Of a stretch of DNA of 6,253 nucleotides, positions 5,535 to 6,253 are shown one piece after another (position 1 is the stretch's first letter; every line of letters begins with the position of its first letter). The DNA lies in assembly GCA_034434895.1 (NCBI GenBank), contig DAOTYI010000088.1, positions 1 through 6,253 on the forward strand. Reading direction: 5' to 3'. The translations under genes and the position numbers were made by a program. The notes below the pieces were generated by a model, which was not told the DNA's origin, made no database searches, and saw nothing but the letters and a program-made list of their open reading frames with translations. The DNA is from DAOTXL01 sp034434895 (lineage in GTDB: Bacteria; Chloroflexota; Anaerolineae; JAAYZQ01).

Positions 5535-6253
5535 TCAGCCCAGCAACAGATACGGGTTCTCGATCAGCCTCTTGATCCGCTGCAGGAAGCGGGCCGCCGG
5601 CGCGCCATCCACCAGCCGATGGTCAAAAGCCAGGCTCAGGGTCCACATCTGGCGCACCACGATCTCCCCTTCCCGCACGACCGGCCTGGGTTGGATGCGC
5701 CCCACGCCCAGGATGGCCGCCTCCGGCAGGTTGATGATCGGCGTGAAGGCATCAATCTCGTACATGCCCAGGTTGGTGATGGTGAAGGTGCCGCCTGTCA
5801 GGTCGTCAGGCAGCGATTTGCCGGCCCGCGCCCGCTCCACCAGCGCCCGCAGTTCGGTCCCCAGGGCGCGCAGACCCTTCCGGTCGGCGTCGCGGATGAC
5901 CGGCACCAGCAGGCCGCGCTCAGTATCCACCGCCAGACCCAGATTCACGAACGGCAGCCGCTCGATGCTCTGCCCGTCTTCGGCCAGGCGGGCGTTCATG
6001 TAGGGGAACTCGCGCAGGGCGCGGGCGACGATCAGGGCCAGCAGGTCGTTGTAACCGGGGGCAAAGCCCCATTCCTCCTCCACAGAGGCTTTGATCTGCT
6101 CGCGGGCGGCGACAAAGGAGGTGGCATCGGCCTCGGTGACCAGGGTGACGCGGGCGGTCTGCGTGTGGCTGGCAGCCATCCGCCCGGCGATGATGCGCCG
6201 CAACCCGGTGAGGGGCACGCTTTCGACGGCGGGCGCTGCCGGCGGGACGGGGA
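5535..6253 (-). CDS. 2-oxoacid dehydrogenase complex E2 acyltransferase, catalytic C-terminus (5'-truncated)
   Basis: The 238 visible residues form the catalytic acyltransferase domain of an E2 component, which moves the acyl group from lipoamide to coenzyme A. The frame stays open to the right edge through a Pro/Ala-rich stretch (visible residues 1-10), which looks like the flexible linker joining the lipoyl and binding domains; those domains are outside the window. Catalytic-domain marks are RRIIAGRMAASH near the start, FTITNLGMYEID with N160, PIINLPEAAILGVG, and the active-site HRLVDG with H211 and D215. A GTG at 6216-6218 is an internal valine, not the likely start. The final ENPYLLLG resembles the usual end of pyruvate or branched-chain E2 proteins. 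Which complex (pyruvate, 2-oxoglutarate or branched-chain) cannot be decided without E1 and E3 neighbours. It converges on tgt and is not in its operon. Confidence 0.93.
   Translation of the reverse strand, partial: PVPPAAPAVESVPLTGLRRIIAGRMAASHTQTARVTLVTEADATSFVAAREQIKASVEEEWGFAPGYNDLLALIVARALREFPYMNARLAEDGQSIERLPFVNLGLAVDTERGLLVPVIRDADRKGLRALGTELRALVERARAGKSLPDDLTGGTFTITNLGMYEIDAFTPIINLPEAAILGVGRIQPRPVVREGEIVVRQMWTLSLAFDHRLVDGAPAARFLQRIKRLIENPYLLLG

Noticed and set aside
5521..6003. A 160-residue open frame on the plus strand
   Set aside because: It is antisense to the conserved E2 catalytic domain and Ser/Arg-rich, typical of a shadow frame.

Overview
The window reads as a G+C-rich bacterial chromosome segment. 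My best guess is a member of the Chloroflexota (Anaerolineae/Caldilineae-like). That rests on the style of the large fused PhnE permease, its TM2-like N-terminus, weak Shine-Dalgarno signals and the intergenic repeats (C-rich tracts, a CACCAAGACAC-type hairpin). No marker gene proves the placement.

Layout. Positions 1-405 (+) hold the C-terminal part of a PhnC-type ABC ATPase. Ten bases later, 416-2992 (+) encodes an 858-residue double PhnE permease in which two complete permease units are fused in tandem. Each unit carries an inserted extracytoplasmic beta-rich (Ig/IPT-like) domain, and a TM2-like membrane domain sits at the N-terminus. Together they form the membrane part of a phosphonate/phosphite-type importer; the binding protein (PhnD) is not in view and may lie upstream. 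A perfect 13-bp inverted repeat covers the phnE stop codon. Next come a HAD-superfamily hydrolase (3031-3900, +) and tRNA-guanine transglycosylase Tgt (3897-4994, +), joined by a 4-bp ATGA overlap, so they are probably translationally coupled.

Positions 4995-5534 are a 540-bp non-coding gap between convergent genes. It is packed with secondary-structure elements: a C-rich tract, nested inverted repeats, a strong G-quadruplex motif on the minus strand, two GC-rich hairpins, a 28-bp perfect palindrome built from four GAATTC units, and a dispersed-type CACCAAGACAC hairpin. From 5535 to the right edge (minus strand) lies the catalytic C-terminus of a 2-oxoacid dehydrogenase E2 acyltransferase.

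Functionally the window joins three unrelated themes: phosphorus-compound import, queuosine tRNA modification with a coupled HAD enzyme, and central carbon metabolism. The most unusual item is the PhnE architecture: two permease halves, each with an ectodomain bearing an equivalent pair of cysteines. The intergenic repeat cluster is the second point of interest. I see no CRISPR array, defence system, transposase or RNA gene.
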